NCBI GenBank assembly: GCA_030042575.1
Contig: JASHZK010000385.1
Location: 1 to 8,040, forward strand
Reading direction: 5' to 3'
From: Acidimicrobiales bacterium
GTDB lineage: Bacteria > Actinomycetota > Acidimicrobiia > Acidimicrobiales > UBA8190
DNA: 8,040 nucleotides
Shown: piece after piece, positions 1-6,496 of the stretch
How the letters are laid out: each line of letters opens with the position of its first letter
Numbering within the stretch: position 1 is the stretch's first letter
The notes under the pieces: generated by a model
Databases searched by the model: none
What the model saw: only the letters and a program-made list of their open reading frames with translations
What the model was told of the DNA's origin: nothing
Program-made: the position numbers and the translations under genes

Positions 1-29
1 ACGCTCACAACAGCTACCTTCTTCTTCAT
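1..29 (-). CDS. Start of an unidentified gene (5' end only, runs off left edge)
   Basis: An ATG on the minus strand at 29-27 opens a reading frame MKKKVAVVS that continues out of the window. It is preceded by AAAGGGG (44-37), a fair Shine-Dalgarno, with 7 bases to the ATG. Nine residues cannot identify a family. A short basic N-terminus followed by VAVV is common at the first beta strand of thiolase-like and Rossmann-type enzymes, but that is only a hint. Its codons (GTA, GCT, GTT) are AT-richer than those of every other gene here, and the whole left 140 bases are lower in G+C. The start codon sits directly against the 3' arm of a predicted hairpin that contains its ribosome binding site. Confidence 0.55.
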
Positions 30-110
30 TGGTGGTCCCCTTTCTGGGTAGTTCTTGGATTGGTCTCCTGAACGCCTACCTCACGGCAGGACTCAGGAGG
101 GGGACCACCA
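30..110 (-). promoter_or_regulatory. Predicted structured 5' leader that sequesters the RBS of the downstream gene
   Basis: Read on the minus strand, UGGUGGUCCCC (110-100) pairs perfectly with GGGGACCACCA (40-30). CUCCUGA (99-93), directly adjoining the first arm, pairs perfectly with UCAGGAG (71-65). Inside, CCUGCC (90-85) pairs with GGUAGG (80-75), including one G-U, across a GUGA (GNRA-type) tetraloop at 84-81. The 5' side is almost continuously paired over 26 bases. The 3' side carries a 24-base A-rich single-stranded bulge (64-41). The outer 3' arm includes the GGGG of the Shine-Dalgarno and abuts the ATG at 29, so folding would hide the ribosome binding site. The 5' arm begins 3 bases after the stop codon of the upstream ligase fragment. 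I do not recognise it as a named riboswitch class. The pairing is seen in the sequence; regulation is inferred. Confidence 0.5.
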
Positions 111-112
111 CC

Positions 113-1246
113 TCACTTCAACAATTCCGGGGACAACGTCCTGGCTTCGGGACGGTTCCAGTAGCCGGCCATGGTCCCCCCGCTGCGCAGCCATACCTCT
201 CCCACCTGGCCGGCCGCCAGGCCCGCTCCGCTGTCGGGGTCCACCACCTGCACCTGGGCCTCGGGCATGGGCCGTCCGGCCGAGCGCAGCCGCTGCGGAT
301 GCTCCCGCCAGTGGCGGTGGTCCTCGGGGCTCAGGCAGGTCCCGATGGCGGACGTCTCGGTCAGGGCGTACCCCTGTTGGAAGTCGCAGCCGAAGACCTC
401 CAGAGCCCGCACGAGCACGTCGTCGGAGATGGGTGAGGCGCCGTAGCCGATTCGCCGCAGGCTCGACAGGTCGGTGCTCCTCATGGCGTCGCAGGCCAAC
501 AGAGCCTGGATGAGGGCCGGGACGAAGATGGTGGTGGTGACCCGGTGCCGGGCGATGGCGGCCAGGATGTCGTCGGGCACGGCCTCTCTGAGCAGGACGG
601 TGGGGACGCCATTGCCCATGGCCACCATCAGGCAGGCGAGTCCGGCGACGTGGTACAGGGGCATGACGGTGAGCCCGATGGAGTCCTCGTCGATGTCCCA
701 GATGGCGCTGTAGGTCCGAAGCAGGCACACCAGGTTGTCGTGGGTGAGCATGGCCCCCTTGGGCAATCCGGTCGTCCCCGAGGTGTACATCTGGATGGCC
801 ACGTCTCTCGAAGTGGCCCGGGGCTGTCCGCGCCGCGGGTCGGCCCCCTCCCGCCAGGCGTCGAACTGCTCGCCCAGCACGACGGTGGTGGGCGCGTCGC
901 ACAATTCGGCGCCGTCACGGAATTCGGCGCCGACCACGAGGACCTTGGCGCCGGCGTCACCCACCACGAAGGCCACTTCCGACGGCGAGAGGCGATAGTT
1001 CACCGGTACCAGCACGGCGCCGAGCTTGCAGGTGCCGAACAGCAGGTCCACGAACTCCGGAGCGTTCTTGTCCAGCAACGCCACCCGGTCGCCCGGGCGC
1101 ACTCCGGCTCCGTCGAGGGCCGAGGCCACCCGGGACGACCGCTCGTCGGCCTCGGCGAAGGTCATGGTCTGCTCCCCGTACCACAGCGCCGGACGGTCGC
1201 CTCGGTGGCGGGCGTGGCTCTCGAGCGCCTCGACGACCGTCTTCAT
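113..1246 (-). CDS. C-terminally truncated acyl-CoA ligase (AMP-forming); probable pseudogene
   Basis: This belongs to the adenylate-forming superfamily (fatty-acid or aromatic-acid CoA ligase type), which activates a carboxylate with ATP and then forms the CoA thioester. Visible motifs are the P-loop YTSGTTGLPKG at 154-164, the acyl-site QGYALTETSA at 291-300, and the start of the A7 region, GEVWLRSGG at 349-357 running on to YWNRPEA. Family members are usually about 500-550 aa. This frame stops at 377, right after NRPEA, so the ribose-binding Asp of the TGD motif, the hinge and the entire C-terminal domain with the catalytic A10 lysine are missing. No other minus-strand frame before the next gene restores them. 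The final nine codons (from Arg369) have no family resemblance and are AT-richer. The start ATG at 1246 overlaps the stop of the deacetylase gene (ATGA), indicating translational coupling. Intact activity is unlikely; a chimeric assembly is an alternative explanation. Confidence 0.85.
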   Translation of the reverse strand: MKTVVEALESHARHRGDRPALWYGEQTMTFAEADERSSRVASALDGAGVRPGDRVALLDKNAPEFVDLLFGTCKLGAVLVPVNYRLSPSEVAFVVGDAGAKVLVVGAEFRDGAELCDAPTTVVLGEQFDAWREGADPRRGQPRATSRDVAIQMYTSGTTGLPKGAMLTHDNLVCLLRTYSAIWDIDEDSIGLTVMPLYHVAGLACLMVAMGNGVPTVLLREAVPDDILAAIARHRVTTTIFVPALIQALLACDAMRSTDLSSLRRIGYGASPISDDVLVRALEVFGCDFQQGYALTETSAIGTCLSPEDHRHWREHPQRLRSAGRPMPEAQVQVVDPDSGAGLAAGQVGEVWLRSGGTMAGYWNRPEARTLSPELLK

Positions 1247-2256
1247 GCGCCCATGGCCGCCTGCCGGGCGCGGCGCACGGCGCCGACCACTTCGCCACCG
1301 GGCCCACCGCTCGACGGCCGTTCGGGCACGTAGCGCTCCCCCATGAGGGCGGCGGCCGTGGCCCCGACCGAGAGCCGCAGGGCGTCGAGGTCGTAGCCTC
1401 CCTCGAGGACGGCCACCACCCGGGCCGGCCCCGGGGCGAAACGGCGGACCCGTTCGGCCATCGCCGCGAAGTCGCCGGCGGTGAGGGCCATGGCCGCCAG
1501 CGGGTCGTCACGATGGGCGTCGAAGCCCGCCGACACCAGCACCCAGGTGGGCGAGTAGCGCTCTACCGCTTCGGCCACCACGCCGTCGAAGGCCTCGAGC
1601 AGCACGTCGCCCGTTGCCCCGGCCGGAAGCGGCACGTTGAGATTCGTCCCCGGGGCACCGGCTCCGCCTGTCTCCTGCACGCGGCCGGTGCCGGGGTACA
1701 GCGGCCACTGGTGCGTCGACACGTACAGGACGCGGGGGTCGTCCCAGAAGATGGCCTGGGTGCCGTTGCCGTGGTGGACGTCCCAGTCCACCACGAGCAC
1801 GCGCTGGGCCCGCTCGGCCAGGGCCGCCGCCGCCACCGCCACGTTGTTGAGCAGGCAGAAGCCCATGGCCCGGTCGGCCGTGGCATGGTGACCGGGGGGC
1901 CGGGCAGCCACGAAGGCGGCCAGGCCGGCGCCGGCCTCCAACCCGTCGACGGCGGCCAGCACGGCACCCGCGGCCAAAAGGGCGGTGTCCCACGAGCCGG
2001 AGCTCACGGTCGTGTCGGGGTCGAGGTCGCCGCCCCCGGCCCGGCACAAGGCGCGCAAGGCCTCCAGGTACCCGAGGGGGTGGACGCGCTCGAGCTCGGC
2101 CAGGGTGGCGCGGCGCGGTTCCAGATGGACCACGGCGTCGGCCAGGCCGGCCTGGTCGATGCCGGCCAGGGCGGCGCCGACCCGGGCGGCGCGCTCGGGA
2201 TGGCGGGAGCTCACCTGGTGACGATCGAGCTCGGGGTCCCCGGCGACGAGGAGCAC
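1243..2256 (-). CDS. Histone-deacetylase-family zinc hydrolase (class II / AcuC-like)
   Basis: This 337-residue protein has the arginase/deacetylase fold and probably removes acyl groups from lysines of proteins or from acetylated small amines. Visible are HPER at 19-22, RPPGHH at 119-124 with the catalytic His pair, GFCLLNN at 132-138, and DWDVHHGNG at 157-165 supplying zinc ligands D159 and H161. SAGFDAHRDDPL at 242-253 supplies the third ligand, D246, and EGGYD at 285-289 supplies the transition-state Tyr288. All catalytic residues are present. I chose the GTG at 2256 because the family begins with a short strand just before the DPxxxxH region, matching VLLVAGDPELDRH. The open frame upstream is antisense to argS and is not credible. 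No strong Shine-Dalgarno is visible. The gene overlaps the acyl-CoA ligase by four bases. In Bacillus, AcuC of this family deacetylates acetyl-CoA synthetase, so pairing with a ligase is suggestive. The substrate is not determinable from sequence. Confidence 0.9.
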   Translation of the reverse strand: MLLVAGDPELDRHQVSSRHPERAARVGAALAGIDQAGLADAVVHLEPRRATLAELERVHPLGYLEALRALCRAGGGDLDPDTTVSSGSWDTALLAAGAVLAAVDGLEAGAGLAAFVAARPPGHHATADRAMGFCLLNNVAVAAAALAERAQRVLVVDWDVHHGNGTQAIFWDDPRVLYVSTHQWPLYPGTGRVQETGGAGAPGTNLNVPLPAGATGDVLLEAFDGVVAEAVERYSPTWVLVSAGFDAHRDDPLAAMALTAGDFAAMAERVRRFAPGPARVVAVLEGGYDLDALRLSVGATAAALMGERYVPERPSSGGPGGEVVGAVRRARQAAMGA

Positions 2257-2267
2257 CGGTCCATGGT

Positions 2268-2280
2268 AGGAGCGCCGATG
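2268..2280 (+). promoter_or_regulatory. argS ribosome binding site and preferred start
   Basis: AGGAG at 2268-2272 stands 5 bases before the ATG at 2278 and is the best spaced Shine-Dalgarno among three in-frame ATGs (2263, 2278, 2293). The ATG at 2263 has GAGGAG at 2248-2253, 9 bases upstream. The ATG at 2293 gives the most family-typical N-terminus (MADLRALLEERL) but has only a weak purine run before it. The choice changes the N-terminus by 5 residues either way. Confidence 0.5.
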
Positions 2281-4020
2281 CCAAGATGGGCCATGGCCGA
2301 CCTGCGCGCCCTGTTGGAAGAGCGCCTGGGCGTCGCTTTCGACGCCGTGGAGCCGGGGGCCGATCCGCAGGTCCGTCCCTCGGACCACGCCGACTTCCAG
2401 GCCAACGGGGCGCTGGCCCTGGCCCGCCGCCTGGGGCGCGACCCGCGCCAATTGGCCGCCGAGATCGTCGATCGCGCCGAGCTCGCCGACCTGTGCAGGG
2501 CCGTCGAGGTGAGCGGGCCCGGCTTCGTCAATCTGACGCTCGACGACGCCTTCGTCTCCCGCCAATTGCAGGCCATGGCCGGCGACCAGCGCCTGGGGGT
2601 GGAAGCGGTGGAGGAGCCGGTCACCGTGGTGGTCGACTATTCGGCGCCCAACGTGGCCAAGGAGATGCACGTCGGCCATCTGCGTTCCACCATCATCGGC
2701 GACGCCCTGTGCCGCACGCTCGACTTCGCCGGGCACAAGGTGATCCGTGAGAACCACGTCGGCGACTGGGGCACGCCCTTCGGCATGCTCATCGAGCACC
2801 TGGTCGCCGTGGGCGAGGAGGAGGCCGTCCACGAGCTCTCGGTGGGCGACCTCGACACCTTCTACCGCCAGGCCCGGGCCTCCTTCGACGCCGACGAGGC
2901 GTTCCGGGAACGGGCCCGCCGCCGGGTGGTGCTGCTGCAGTCGGGGGACGAGGAGACACTGCGGCTGTGGCGGATCCTGGTGGGCCAGAGCATCCGCTAC
3001 TTCGACGCGGTCTACTCCCAGCTCGGCGTCCTTCTGACCGACGCCGATGTGGTGGGCGAGAGCTTCTACAACCCCATGCTCCCCGGGGTGGTCGCCGGCC
3101 TCGACGAACGGGGCCTCTTGGTGGAGAGCGAGGGGGCGCTGTGCGCCTTCCCCGAGGGGTTCGCCAACCGCCACGGCGACCCCCTGCCGCTCATCGTCCA
3201 GAAGTCGGACGAGGGCTTCGGCTACGCGGCGACCGACCTGGCCGCCATCCGCGACCGGGTGGAGCGGCTCGGGGCCCGGGTCATCCTCTACGTGGTCGGC
3301 GCCCCCCAGGCCCAGCACCTGGAGATGTGCTTCGCCGTGGCCCGCATGGCCGGCTGGCTGCCGCCGGGGACCGAGGCCGTGCACGTGGCCCACGGCAGCG
3401 TGCTCGGCAGCGACCGCAAGATGTTCCGCAGCCGCAGTGGCCACAGCGTCAAGCTGGGCGAGCTGCTCGAGGAGGCCGTGCTGCGCGCCGACGCCGCCCT
3501 GGCCGCCCGTGACCCGGGGCGGCCTGCGCAGGAGCGGGCGCCGGTGGCCCGGGCCGTGGGGACCGGCGCCGTCAAGTACGCCGACCTGTCCACCGACCGG
3601 GGACACGACTACGTCTTCGACTGGGACCGCATGCTGGCCCTGGAGGGCGACACCGGTCCGTACCTGCAGTACGCCCACGCCCGCATCCATGCCATCTTCC
3701 GGCGGGCCGAGTCCGACCCGGGGGCGGACAGCGGTGTGGCGCCCGTCTTGGCCCAGCCGGCGGAGCGGGCCCTCGGCCTCGTCCTCCTCGGCTATCCCGA
3801 GGCCATCGGCGCCACCTTGAGCAGCTGGAGCCCGAGCCGGCTGTGCGCCTATCTGTTCTCCTTGGCCACCGCCTTCACCACCTTCTACGAGAACTGCCCG
3901 GTGCTCCAGGCCCCCGACCCCGAGACCCGGGCCAGCCGGCTGGCGCTGGCCGCCCTGAGCGCCCGGGTGCTCGATCACGGACTGGGGCTGCTCGGCATCG
4001 GCGCCCCCGACCAGATGTGA
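2278..4020 (+). CDS. argS: Arginyl-tRNA synthetase (class I)
   Basis: This enzyme charges tRNA-Arg with arginine in the cytoplasm, using ATP. The 580-residue length fits the family (about 550-590). An N-terminal Add1-like tRNA-recognition domain covers roughly 6-95. The class I signature follows: SAPNVAKEMHVGHLRST, with the HIGH box as HVGH at 131-134. ENHVGDWGTPFG lies at 158-169. The degenerate KMSK equivalent is around SDRKMFRSRSG at 378-388, as expected since ArgS often lacks a canonical KMSK. TGPYLQYAHARI at 459-470 leads into the alpha-helical DALR anticodon-binding domain (about 465-580). The C-terminus GIGAPDQM resembles the conserved GIxxPERM end of ArgS. The gene diverges from the deacetylase gene with a 21-base gap, so its promoter must lie inside that gene. 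It is not followed by the lysA/hom/thr genes often found after actinobacterial argS. No damage is visible. Confidence 0.97.
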   Translation: MPRWAMADLRALLEERLGVAFDAVEPGADPQVRPSDHADFQANGALALARRLGRDPRQLAAEIVDRAELADLCRAVEVSGPGFVNLTLDDAFVSRQLQAMAGDQRLGVEAVEEPVTVVVDYSAPNVAKEMHVGHLRSTIIGDALCRTLDFAGHKVIRENHVGDWGTPFGMLIEHLVAVGEEEAVHELSVGDLDTFYRQARASFDADEAFRERARRRVVLLQSGDEETLRLWRILVGQSIRYFDAVYSQLGVLLTDADVVGESFYNPMLPGVVAGLDERGLLVESEGALCAFPEGFANRHGDPLPLIVQKSDEGFGYAATDLAAIRDRVERLGARVILYVVGAPQAQHLEMCFAVARMAGWLPPGTEAVHVAHGSVLGSDRKMFRSRSGHSVKLGELLEEAVLRADAALAARDPGRPAQERAPVARAVGTGAVKYADLSTDRGHDYVFDWDRMLALEGDTGPYLQYAHARIHAIFRRAESDPGADSGVAPVLAQPAERALGLVLLGYPEAIGATLSSWSPSRLCAYLFSLATAFTTFYENCPVLQAPDPETRASRLALAALSARVLDHGLGLLGIGAPDQM

Positions 4021-4053
4021 GGGACCGGATGTGAGGGGCCGGACGTGAAGCGG
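4014..4053 (+). repeat. Short tandem repeat across the argS stop codon
   Basis: GATGTGAGGGACCG (4014-4027) is followed directly by GATGTGAGGGGCCG (4028-4041, one mismatch) and by a partial third copy GACGTGAAGCGG (4042-4053). The argS stop TGA (4018-4020) lies in the first copy, so the second copy repeats the end of the gene including the stop triplet. The repeat is followed by a small hairpin, AGCGG/CCGCT at 4049-4063 with a TTTCG loop. That hairpin is too weak to call as a terminator with confidence. Confidence 0.6.
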
Positions 4054-4066
4054 TTTCGCCGCTGGG

Positions 4067-4103
4067 TACCATCGGCCACCGACGACGAAGGGGGAGAGAG
4101 CTG
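4067..4103 (+). promoter_or_regulatory. Possible promoter -10 and Shine-Dalgarno of the dehydrogenase operon
   Basis: TACCAT at 4067-4072 fits the TAnnnT pattern of an actinobacterial -10 box, but no convincing -35 precedes it. AAGGGGGAGAG at 4088-4098 is a strong purine-rich ribosome binding site. It lies about 5 bases before an in-frame CTG at 4101 but nearly 30 bases before the first in-frame ATG (4125), which argues that translation may begin at the CTG. Confidence 0.35.
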
Positions 4104-4124
4104 AGCGCGCAGGTTCCCGAGACG

Positions 4125-5171
4125 ATGCCGGTGGCCGTGTACCGGGGCCCGGGCCATCTGGAGGTGGAGGAACGCCCGGTGCCCCGGCCCGGACCGGGCC
4201 AGGTGCTGGTGGAGGTCGATCACTGCGGGGTGTGCGGGTCGGACCTGCACCTCATCATCGAGGGGTGGGGAAAGCCGGGCACGGTGGCCGGCCACGAGTT
4301 CGCCGGCACGGTGCGGTCCCTCGGCCCGGGCACGGCTCCGTGGGCACCGGGAGACCTCGTCGTGGGTGGTCCGTCGCCTCGCTGTGGGAAGTGCCGGCGG
4401 TGCCGCCAGGGCAAGCCCTCGCAGTGCGAGCAGCGCTCGGGCTCGGTGGCCGACCACAGCGACGGAGCCTTCGCCGGCTTCGTGCTCTGCGACGCCCGGG
4501 CCCTGCGGGCCGTGCCTCCGGGGCTGACGCTGCGGGTGGCCGCCCTGGCCGAGCCACTGGCGGTGGCGCTGCACGGCATCACCCGGGCCCGTCTCGAGCC
4601 GGGCGAGAAGGTGATGGTCTTCGGCGCCGGGCCCATCGGGGCCCTGGCCCTGGCCGTGCTGGTGGCCACCGGCCACCACGCCGTGACCGTGGTGGAGCCG
4701 AGCACGACTCGCCGGGAGCTGGCCCGCCGTCTGGGCGCCACCGAGGTCCTGGCCCCCGATGCCCTCGAGCGCTTCGAGCGGTGGGAGCCCGAACGGCTCT
4801 CGGCCACCGCGGTGGACGTGGTCATCGAGTGCTCGGGGAAGAAGGCGGCCACCGAGGCGGCCCTGCACCAGCTGGGCCGCGGCGGCCGGCTGGTGCTGGT
4901 GGGCGCGGGCATGGAGGAACCGACCTTCGACATCAACCGGGTCCTGCTCAACGAGCTCGAGATCTGCGGTTCCTTCGTCTACGACGCCGACGGGTTCGAG
5001 CGGGCTCTGGCCCTGCTCGCCTCGGGGGTGCTCCCCAGTGACATGCTGCTCGAGGCCCAGGACGTCACCCTCGACGCCCTGGGCACCGCCGCTCGGGACC
5101 TGGCCGAAGGCCGTATCGCCGGCAAGGTGCTCGTGGTCCCGTGCCGCTCCAGCGAGGAGGTCGTGAGCTGA
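4125..5171 (+). CDS. Zinc-dependent medium-chain alcohol/polyol dehydrogenase (MDR family)
   Basis: This 348-residue dehydrogenase oxidises an alcohol to an aldehyde or ketone with NAD(P)+. It is closest in flavour to the sorbitol/threonine dehydrogenase branch. The N-terminal GroES-like catalytic domain carries the catalytic zinc ligands C37 (GVCGSDLH), H57-E58 (AGHEFAG) and probably E143 (AEPLA). It also has the four structural-zinc cysteines C87, C90, C93 and C101. The Rossmann motif GAGPIG is at 167-172, and an acidic residue after the second strand (E191, VVEPS) favours NAD over NADP. The first ATG is used here, but an in-frame CTG at 4101, giving (M)SAQVPET before Met1, has the only good Shine-Dalgarno. 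The stop overlaps the next ATG (TGATG), so it is the first gene of a coupled unit with the VOC protein and the SDR. The substrate cannot be read from the sequence. Confidence 0.93.
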   Translation: MPVAVYRGPGHLEVEERPVPRPGPGQVLVEVDHCGVCGSDLHLIIEGWGKPGTVAGHEFAGTVRSLGPGTAPWAPGDLVVGGPSPRCGKCRRCRQGKPSQCEQRSGSVADHSDGAFAGFVLCDARALRAVPPGLTLRVAALAEPLAVALHGITRARLEPGEKVMVFGAGPIGALALAVLVATGHHAVTVVEPSTTRRELARRLGATEVLAPDALERFERWEPERLSATAVDVVIECSGKKAATEAALHQLGRGGRLVLVGAGMEEPTFDINRVLLNELEICGSFVYDADGFERALALLASGVLPSDMLLEAQDVTLDALGTAARDLAEGRIAGKVLVVPCRSSEEVVS

Positions 5172-5617
5172 TGGCCCATCGCTTCTATCCCTCGGGCAAT
5201 CCCCGGTTCAACCACGTGGCCCTGAGCGTCCCCGCCGACCTGCTCGGGGAGCAGGGCCGGGCCGACCTGGGCCGCTACTTCGACGAGGTCCTCGGCTTCG
5301 AGGAGCTGCCCACCATGACCGTCGACCGCAAGCGGCTGGTGCTGAGCTGCGTGCACTGGGACCAGTTCCTCTTCCTCATGGCGGAGGACTCGCCCATGGC
5401 CTGCCCCACCGGCGACCACTTCGGTTTCGCCGTGGGTTCGCTCGACGAGCTGACCGCGGCGCGCGACCGGGCCCGCACCTTCGCCGCCACCGACAGCCGG
5501 CTGGTGCTCGACGACCTGCTGGTCGACGACCAGGGCCCGGTGAAGATCCACTCCATCTATCTCGGCTACCTGCTGCCCATGCGCTGCGAGCTGCAGTGGT
5601 GGGAGTTCGTCAGCTGA
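5171..5617 (+). CDS. VOC-superfamily (glyoxalase/dioxygenase fold) protein
   Basis: This 148-residue single-domain protein has the paired beta-alpha-beta-beta-beta layout of the vicinal oxygen chelate superfamily, which includes glyoxalases, epimerases, extradiol dioxygenases and resistance proteins. Likely metal ligands are H15 in FNHVALSV, H83 in GDHFGFAV and E140 in CELQWWEF, positions where the fold normally binds its metal. The repeat halves are roughly 11-72 and 80-147. A GAGGAGG at 5154-5160 inside the end of the dehydrogenase gene serves as Shine-Dalgarno, and the ATG overlaps that gene's TGA. Its place between two dehydrogenases suggests it rearranges or protects a carbonyl intermediate of the same pathway. 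The actual reaction is unknown. Confidence 0.85.
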   Translation: MAHRFYPSGNPRFNHVALSVPADLLGEQGRADLGRYFDEVLGFEELPTMTVDRKRLVLSCVHWDQFLFLMAEDSPMACPTGDHFGFAVGSLDELTAARDRARTFAATDSRLVLDDLLVDDQGPVKIHSIYLGYLLPMRCELQWWEFVS

Positions 5618-5633
5618 GCGGGCGCGGCACCCC

Positions 5634-6416
5634 GTGAGCCGCCCCTTCCCGCTCGAAGGTGCGGTGTCGGTGGTGACCGGGGCCTCCTCCGGTCTCGGGC
5701 GCCGTTTCGCCCGGGACCTGGCGGCGGCCGGTGCCGTGGTGGTGGGGGTGGCCCGGCGCCGCGAGCTCCTCGACGAGCTGGCCGGGGAGCTCTCGGCCCT
5801 GTCGGCGGGCTCCTCCACCCAGGTGTGCGACGTGGCGGACACCGACGCCTTCACCGCCCTGCTGGCCGACGTCGAAGCGGCCCACGGCCGCGTCGACCTG
5901 CTCGTGAACAACGCCGGAGTGGGAGAGACCCGCCAGGAAGAGGGCCTCGAGAAGTACCGCCGCATCATGGACACCAACTACTTCGCGGCGGTGGCGGGGA
6001 CTCTGGCCGTGCTGCCGGGGATGCGCCAGCGCCGCCGGGGGGTGGTCGTGAACGTCTCCTCCGACAGCGGGCGGGCTCCCGGTCCGGGCGAGACGGCCTA
6101 CGGTCCCTCCAAGGCGGCGCTGAGCGCCTTCACGGAGTCGATGGCCATGCAGCTCGACAAGAGCGGGGTGCAGCTGCACGTGCTCTACCCGGGGTGGGTC
6201 CCCACGGCCATGGGGTCGGGGGCGGTGGCCGAGGGCATGCCCATGCCCCCCAGAGTCGTGCGCCGCAGCGAACAGCAGGTGTCGCGCCTGCTGTTGTCCC
6301 GTCTCGGGGGCCGGCGCATCGACATCGACGCCGCCCAGGTGGCCCGCCTGGCGCCGGTGGCCCGGGCGCTCTTCCCCGCTCTCTATCGCCGCGGCGTGCG
6401 GGCCGCCGCCGGGTGA
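5634..6416 (+). CDS. Short-chain dehydrogenase/reductase (classical SDR)
   Basis: This 260-residue classical SDR is an NAD(P)-dependent oxidoreductase acting on alcohols or ketones. The cofactor-binding TGASSGLG is at 15-22. NNAG is at 92-95. The catalytic tetrad is N115 (MDTNYF), S143 (NVSSDS), Y156 and K160 (YGPSK), and PGWV lies at 186-189. Arginines right after the second strand (VARRR, 39-43) suggest a preference for NADP(H), opposite to the NAD-leaning MDR upstream. The start is a GTG, 16 bases after the VOC stop, with only a weak GGGCG before it, so translation probably depends on coupling. It is the last gene of the unit; a strong hairpin follows about 80 bases downstream. The substrate is not identifiable. 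Confidence 0.93.
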   Translation: MSRPFPLEGAVSVVTGASSGLGRRFARDLAAAGAVVVGVARRRELLDELAGELSALSAGSSTQVCDVADTDAFTALLADVEAAHGRVDLLVNNAGVGETRQEEGLEKYRRIMDTNYFAAVAGTLAVLPGMRQRRRGVVVNVSSDSGRAPGPGETAYGPSKAALSAFTESMAMQLDKSGVQLHVLYPGWVPTAMGSGAVAEGMPMPPRVVRRSEQQVSRLLLSRLGGRRIDIDAAQVARLAPVARALFPALYRRGVRAAAG

Positions 6417-6451
6417 GGGCTCACCGGGTGGTGCCGGTGCGTGGCGCCAGC

Positions 6452-6495
6452 CAGGGGAGCGTCAGAAGGCAGGCAGGGGAGCGGCAGAAGGGAGG
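6452..6495 (+). repeat. Tandem 22-bp direct repeat, two copies
   Basis: Copy 1 is 6452-6473 and copy 2 is 6474-6495. They abut directly and differ at two positions (6462 T versus 6484 G, 6470 C versus 6492 G). Both begin CAGGGGAGCG and are purine-rich on the plus strand. The pair ends one base before the large terminator-like hairpin. Confidence 0.8.
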
Positions 6496-6496
6496 T

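Noticed and set aside
30..110. The 11-bp inverted repeat as terminal repeats of a tiny mobile element
   Set aside because: The inner helices are contiguous with the outer arm, and the arm overlaps a Shine-Dalgarno. That fits an RNA hairpin better than transposon ends, and no flanking target duplication is visible.
1513..2262. Plus-strand open frame running into argS, antisense to the deacetylase gene
   Set aside because: ArgS homology begins only near 2278-2293. The upstream part has no family features and is the shadow of the deacetylase codons.
2257..3978. Very long minus-strand open frame antisense to argS, continuous with the deacetylase frame
   Set aside because: The residues upstream of the deacetylase (rich in G, H, Q, V, A, D) match no family and mirror the codon bias of argS on the other strand. 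In DNA this GC-rich, stop-free antisense frames are expected.
4049..4063. AGCGG-TTTCG-CCGCT hairpin as the argS terminator
   Set aside because: The stem is only 5-6 bp with no T-tract, so it is too weak to call on its own.
5610..6179. Minus-strand open frame antisense to the SDR, and similar ones antisense to the MDR and the FtsH-like gene (e.g. 6743-8023)
   Set aside because: All lie opposite genes with complete catalytic motifs and show low-complexity composition typical of antisense frames in high-GC genomes.
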